A program made the translations under genes and the position numbers. Shown here in pieces: positions 59,826-64,000 of a stretch of 64,000 bases of DNA. The notes below the pieces were generated by a model. The model worked only from the letters and a program-made list of their open reading frames with translations. It was not told the DNA's origin and did not search any database. The stretch's first letter is position 1; every line of letters starts with the position of its first letter. Origin of the DNA: Halocafeteria seosinensis (lineage: Eukaryota; Sar; Bigyra; Bicosoecida); contig LVLI01000359.1 in assembly GCA_001687465.1 (NCBI GenBank), positions 1 to 64,000 of the forward strand. The letters are read 5' to 3'.

Positions 59826-62800
59826 TTATTGGATTTCGTAACCATTCCCTTGCGGAATCGCTAGTAGGACGCTTAACAAGCTCTCCAAAGTTTCCCTATC
59901 GGGGTCGTCTGCACTGATGAACTTGGAATATCGTTCCTTCACTTCATCGTTTTTACATGGTTCCCCTTCGGCCATTGGAACCTTTCCATCTTCCGCCGTA
60001 GCCGCAATAATACCGTATATTCGTATCATTTCCTTTAATAGCAAGTGCTGTGTACCAGATCGAAGAACGTGTGCGACATCGTAGAATGTCTCAAACGGGT
60101 CCTCGATTCCAAACGTTGGCTTCCGCGCCCATCCTTCGACGTCGGCTTTCCATTCTTTACGAACCTCAGCTCTCCAGCCAAAACGATTAGTAAAGCAAAA
60201 ATCATACCGAGCAAGAACTTCAGGATCGAGTGTATCGCTACTTACGTCATTACCTTTCTTCCCACCATTCTTCGTAATGTCTCTGGGTACCGGTGGGGTC
60301 GGACGGATACTAGCCACATGACGCCGACTGTCAAACTCGAACGAATAATGCCATAGAAATTCGAGTAACAACTCCCCTATCGACGTTTTGTTACGCTCAC
60401 ATAAGCTCCGGATTTGTTTGGTTTTAGCGTTGTTATGGTAGAAGTACCCATCAACAACTTTGCCGTCTGCGTTTGAAAGCGGATACACCGGTGCAGGTTG
60501 ATTGGTATCTCCGCCTTGGTTCTTCAGCCGGTACACAGGCACTCCAGGGAGGATGTCCACCGGGTTAGTTGAAACACGGCCAATTGATTTGCCAGACCAA
60601 GTCTTTGGCATAGCTTGCAAGCACGGAATCGGCGGTGGTTGTAGCTTTTGCAGGAAGGAGAGTAGCAAGAGGATCCAGCCATAAGTGGAAAGGGTTGCTT
60701 TAGAAGCATCATTCATCCCGCGATGAGACGCCAGAGCTTTGATCGCAAATACGAGCGGTCGAACCCGCTCATCGCAGTCACCGTAAGATTTCAACAGTGC
60801 AGTGTTTTGCGTTGCTAGCGGATTATAAGCACACAGGTCACAGTGAAGATTTGATGCAGGATCAACAAACGACACAATGGGAACACGAGCTGTTGCACGC
60901 GTAGACACGGATTCCATTCCGTTTTCTTCCAAGCACGCAGCCACTTCTGTTACTAGTTCTTCCGGATCAACGATTTTATTGAACGTTTCTTCCAATCGGA
61001 GTCCCAGGCTATCACTAGCACCGTCAAAGTCAGGAATCAACCTCGTCCTGCGCTTTATCGTCTTCCGCTGAAGGACAGTTCGGGTGAGAGCCATATCAAC
61101 ATCAGAGTTGTTAGATCCGAAACCGTTGCCACTACTGCCAAATATGTCGAGCGCCAAATCAAGTTTTCCCTCTTTAAATACTGGCAGCTTCCGTAACATG
61201 TCCTTCAAGCGACTCTTTAGTAGCGAATGCTTTTGTTCTGCCTCTTCAGAGGAGCGATTACCCAAGAACAATATATTAACAATTTTGGTACACAGCTCGG
61301 ACGCTTTGTGAGGAAGCTTTTCTGGGGGCACCAAAGTGGAGGGCTTAATCAACTCGGTTATTCGAGGGCTGTCAAACGTCAGAGAAGAACTTGCAATATC
61401 AGGAAGCTCCTGCTTTGAAATACGGCCACTCGTTAGCGCGATGTGCCCGTTAATGATATTGGCCGCGCGCGTCGCCAGCAATGTAGATATTTGACTATCG
61501 GAGTGATCCGATACCACATCAATCAAGCTTTCAGTTAGGAAACAGTACGCCGCATTCCATCTTGCCAGCGTTTTCTGCTGAGAAGAAGTCAGCAACAGCC
61601 ATATGGGTCTATTGTTCAACACATCATCCATAACACACTTGGTGGAAACATGAAGAGCAATCTTCTCCTTTGGAGCCCAAAACAAAGGCTCGTATCCTAA
61701 TCGCGAACAAAATTGCACCAGAGACTCTTCCGATTCATCCGTTTCATCAGCACTTCCCTTAAGCTGACGCGCAAGCTCAAGGAATTTCGATTGGGCAGAG
61801 CTAACACAGTCCAATAACGACCCAATGAACGTGGCCAATTTGTATAACGATGACATACAGTTCCAGAGAGCCTCACCAATTTCCTTGTCTTTTGCCTTCG
61901 ACTTCTCATTATCCTCGGCTGAACGAGATAAATATGCCGACATAGCCTGGGATAGCAGACCTCTGATGGACGTGGCTGCTTGGACCGCCCTAGTAATCGA
62001 GCGCCTTGAGATTACGGGGATCTCTAGTTTGTCATCAGCCCTTAAAACGTTCCATTCTTTAGAGGAGGGAACCGAGCATTCTTTGACGAGGCATGTCTCT
62101 TCTTGTAACGCTGCACTCATATTCGAAATGATGTTTCCGGTGTCTTCCTCCGAAATAGCCTTCTGCTTCTGATTCACAGCGTCAATTAACGACGTCGCAG
62201 CGTCAACATCGAACAAGTCAAGAATTTCATCTACTCGTTCCTTATGGTGAATCAAAGACTCCAACAGATCTTCGCCACTAACTGTTACTCTACAGGGGCC
62301 TACAGAAGCCAACACGTTTGGTCCAAAATCGTCGTCGTCGTTGTTTCTTGGGGCAGTGTTATCGTTCTTCTTCGCAATGGCTTCATCAAAAAGACGGAAT
62401 TCATAGCAGCCGAACTTCTTTGGCATATAAAATTTGACGAAACAGTTTGGAGGAATATTACCATCCTTGTCAGGACGAAGTCTTTGATTTTTCATCGTTA
62501 TGTACTCATGAGCGTCTCTGGTTCCCACTCGATAAAGTCCAACGTACAGAATTTTCTTTGGTGGACAGGGACCAGACAAGAATACTTTTATGTAGTCATG
62601 AGGTCCAGTCACGAGGGGAGAGATTCTAAGTTTGTGGATCTTCGATTTACCAACCCCGTTCTCCTCTTGAGCAGCGTGGTTTTTCTTCGGGTTCTGTTTA
62701 TTCCGGGAGCCACCAGTCGAGTTGGAGGCCGTATCATTGTCATTTCCAGCCGGTTTATTGTCTCCACTGCTTTCCCTCCCACGCCCACCTCTTCCCTTTG

Positions 62801-63941
62801 GCTGCCGTTCCAAGTTCTGGTTTGGATTTTTCCGTTGCTTTCCACCTCGTGACGTCGAGTTACTAGGAGCTTTGCAGGCAGCATGCGTCTTTGGAGTAGA
62901 GTCAGTAACCTTAGGCTCATAAGAGGATTCTTGTCGAGGTTCAGAGAGCAGTGGAGCTACTGGGGCTTGTCCAGCTGCCGAGGGGGGCTCACTGCCGTAG
63001 TTCGAATGCTGTGGGTGAGTCGACTGAAATGAGCTAGGCCAGCCGGCGTGCCCTTGGTTCGACCAAGTGTTCTCTTCATGAAACCCATTTTGGCCTTGTA
63101 AAAACTCTCCATGTGTACGTTCCTGATCATCGGGGCCACGTTGAGAAGCCGTCCTCAGACTATGCGCCCCACTAGTCCTATTGTCAACCGCCGTCTCATG
63201 TCCTCCACCAGCATCCGGACTGTTTAACCCTGCCGTAGACAGCAACATTTCCAAATTATCCAGTATGTCGTTAGGCTGACTGCCAACTCCCTGTGAAGGG
63301 TTTTGGGCGATCCTTAATCCGGGTAGAGTACCGTCTCCACCAGGCTGAGTCGCAGGGCCATAACCCTGATAGACTGCAGGATGCCAATGCTGTGGATACC
63401 CAGCGTAGCTGGTACTCTGCGAGTTGGACGGCCACTGCTGCGATCCTTCATATCCCCAAGGTTGCGAGGGTATCGCATTTGTAGCTTGATTATACGGATG
63501 GGGGTAATACCCCGCTGTCTGAGGTTGCTGGAAGGGCATTCCTTGAGGAGGATATTGCTGAAACCCCTGTCCTGAGGGCGGCGCTTGGTGGTGTAGTGGC
63601 TGGNGCGCAGCCATGCCTCCACTTTGCCCGAAAACTTGTTGCTGCGCTGGAAGAGGATGTTGTTGCCGCCCTTGGCCAGGAAGTGGTGGGGTTCCTGCAC
63701 TCAAGCCCAGTCCTGCAGAAGGAACACGGCCTCCATCTGCAACAGGTGCTGCTCCTCCTACTCCTTGAGGCGGTGGTGGCTGGTGCATATCGTAATTCGC
63801 AGGCACCATCGGAGGGTATACATGCCCAGAAGGCATCTGAGGAGGGGGAAAGTGGTGATGATGTGGTGGCTGGCTTCCTCTATTGTCTGCACTTTCCTGG
63901 CCTCCTGGAGGAGGCTGGTGCTGTTGTTGATAAGGGTCCAT
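59826..63941 (-). CDS. Terminal uridylyltransferase / non-canonical poly(A) polymerase
   Basis: One exon of 1371 residues from ATG at 63941. The first 180 residues are Gln/Pro/Gly-rich and disordered. A basic, Arg/Gly-rich stretch follows, then a beta-rich domain around 440-560 (HKLRISPLV, KFGCYEFRLFDEA), possibly a SKICH-like or substrate-binding sandwich. The nucleotidyltransferase core shows LDIFGSSGNGFGSNNSDVDM near 930-950 with two catalytic Asp, the third Asp in LHCDLC near 1035, ALASHRGMNDAS, and the PAP-associated region with SIGELLLEFLWHYSFEF and NRFGW. This matches terminal uridylyltransferases and Cid1-type poly(A) polymerases, which add U or A to RNA 3' ends in decay, RNA silencing or editing. 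The nucleotide preference cannot be read by eye. One base (63604) is undetermined, giving one unknown residue. The gene is convergent with P2, 141 bases apart. Confidence 0.88.
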   Translation of the reverse strand: MDPYQQQHQPPPGGQESADNRGSQPPHHHHFPPPQMPSGHVYPPMVPANYDMHQPPPPQGVGGAAPVADGGRVPSAGLGLSAGTPPLPGQGRQQHPLPAQQQVFGQSGGMAAXQPLHHQAPPSGQGFQQYPPQGMPFQQPQTAGYYPHPYNQATNAIPSQPWGYEGSQQWPSNSQSTSYAGYPQHWHPAVYQGYGPATQPGGDGTLPGLRIAQNPSQGVGSQPNDILDNLEMLLSTAGLNSPDAGGGHETAVDNRTSGAHSLRTASQRGPDDQERTHGEFLQGQNGFHEENTWSNQGHAGWPSSFQSTHPQHSNYGSEPPSAAGQAPVAPLLSEPRQESSYEPKVTDSTPKTHAACKAPSNSTSRGGKQRKNPNQNLERQPKGRGGRGRESSGDNKPAGNDNDTASNSTGGSRNKQNPKKNHAAQEENGVGKSKIHKLRISPLVTGPHDYIKVFLSGPCPPKKILYVGLYRVGTRDAHEYITMKNQRLRPDKDGNIPPNCFVKFYMPKKFGCYEFRLFDEAIAKKNDNTAPRNNDDDDFGPNVLASVGPCRVTVSGEDLLESLIHHKERVDEILDLFDVDAATSLIDAVNQKQKAISEEDTGNIISNMSAALQEETCLVKECSVPSSKEWNVLRADDKLEIPVISRRSITRAVQAATSIRGLLSQAMSAYLSRSAEDNEKSKAKDKEIGEALWNCMSSLYKLATFIGSLLDCVSSAQSKFLELARQLKGSADETDESEESLVQFCSRLGYEPLFWAPKEKIALHVSTKCVMDDVLNNRPIWLLLTSSQQKTLARWNAAYCFLTESLIDVVSDHSDSQISTLLATRAANIINGHIALTSGRISKQELPDIASSSLTFDSPRITELIKPSTLVPPEKLPHKASELCTKIVNILFLGNRSSEEAEQKHSLLKSRLKDMLRKLPVFKEGKLDLALDIFGSSGNGFGSNNSDVDMALTRTVLQRKTIKRRTRLIPDFDGASDSLGLRLEETFNKIVDPEELVTEVAACLEENGMESVSTRATARVPIVSFVDPASNLHCDLCAYNPLATQNTALLKSYGDCDERVRPLVFAIKALASHRGMNDASKATLSTYGWILLLLSFLQKLQPPPIPCLQAMPKTWSGKSIGRVSTNPVDILPGVPVYRLKNQGGDTNQPAPVYPLSNADGKVVDGYFYHNNAKTKQIRSLCERNKTSIGELLLEFLWHYSFEFDSRRHVASIRPTPPVPRDITKNGGKKGNDVSSDTLDPEVLARYDFCFTNRFGWRAEVRKEWKADVEGWARKPTFGIEDPFETFYDVAHVLRSGTQHLLLKEMIRIYGIIAATAEDGKVPMAEGEPCKNDEVKERYSKFISADDPDRETLESLLSVLLAIPQGNGYEIQ

Positions 63942-64000
63942 TTCGGGACGGTAAAGAACTCGTTCTCCTCTGTCTGAAAGTAACCCTTTACAATTGTGAG

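Overview
This window is eukaryotic nuclear DNA: protein genes are interrupted by short GT..AG introns, mostly 58-84 bases, use the standard code, and occur on both strands with little space between them. I reconstructed exon structures by hand for every multi-exon gene; most reconstructed joins keep frame and restore conserved family motifs, which supports them. The lineage cannot be fixed from the sequence alone. The gene set (a COP9 signalosome subunit, ATRIP, RAD51, ZNFX1, a giant USP, a probable organellar PPR/SMR-like protein, a Crinkler/RHS-type protein) fits a unicellular alga or another free-living protist better than a fungus or animal. This is an inference.

Layout. 1-1.5 kb: the 3' part of a Crinkler/RHS-type P-loop plus nuclease gene, followed by an AT-rich gap. 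2.4-8.7 kb (minus): a ZNFX1 homologue. 9.0-11.2 kb (minus): a secretory PQQ-type propeller with one membrane helix. 11.6-14 kb (plus): the Prp43/DHX15 helicase. 14.3-16.4 kb (plus): an unknown protein with repeated RPxSA motifs. 16.4-17.7 kb: non-coding, with a diverged direct repeat and a perfect hairpin. 17.7-19.3 kb (plus): U5 snRNP protein CD2BP2/Lin1. 19.6-20.1 kb (minus): a small twin-CX9C mitochondrial protein split by an intron. 20.1-21.2 kb: a gap holding a duplicated, broken gene end and degenerate short repeats. 21.2-24.1 kb (minus): an FN3 plus propeller membrane protein. 24.4-26.2 kb (minus): CSN3. 26.4-28.2 kb (plus): a SET-MYND methyltransferase. 28.9-30.1 kb (plus): a two-domain cytidine-deaminase-like protein. 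30.1-40.6 kb (minus): a USP9X/USP24-class deubiquitinase of about 3385 residues.

41.4-43.9 kb (plus): a helical-repeat, SMR-like, probably organellar protein. 43.9-47.2 kb (minus): ATRIP. 48.0-49.3 kb (plus): a UBE2Z-like E2. 49.7-51.4 kb (plus): RAD51 in seven exons. 51.4-52.05 kb (minus): a LYR-motif mitochondrial protein. 52.4-58.5 kb (minus): a giant secreted protein with glycine-rich, LamG-like and GH43-like parts. 59.2-59.7 kb (plus): ribosomal stalk protein P2. 59.8-63.9 kb (minus): a terminal uridylyltransferase-type nucleotidyltransferase.

Themes. RAD51 and ATRIP are both homologous-recombination/checkpoint genes within 8 kb. The USP, the E2 and CSN3 belong to the ubiquitin system. 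Prp43 and CD2BP2 act in splicing. ZNFX1 and the TUTase suggest small-RNA or RNA-surveillance activity. A striking structural feature is that three convergent gene pairs have stop codons only 3, 4 and 9 bases apart, so each 3' UTR and poly(A) signal must lie inside the neighbour's coding sequence. I found no tRNA, rRNA or CRISPR, and no intact transposon. The best candidates for something undescribed are the FN3/propeller protein with its duplicated broken tail, the giant GH43-like protein, the RPxSA protein, the deaminase with an altered zinc motif and the Crinkler/RHS-type gene at the edge.
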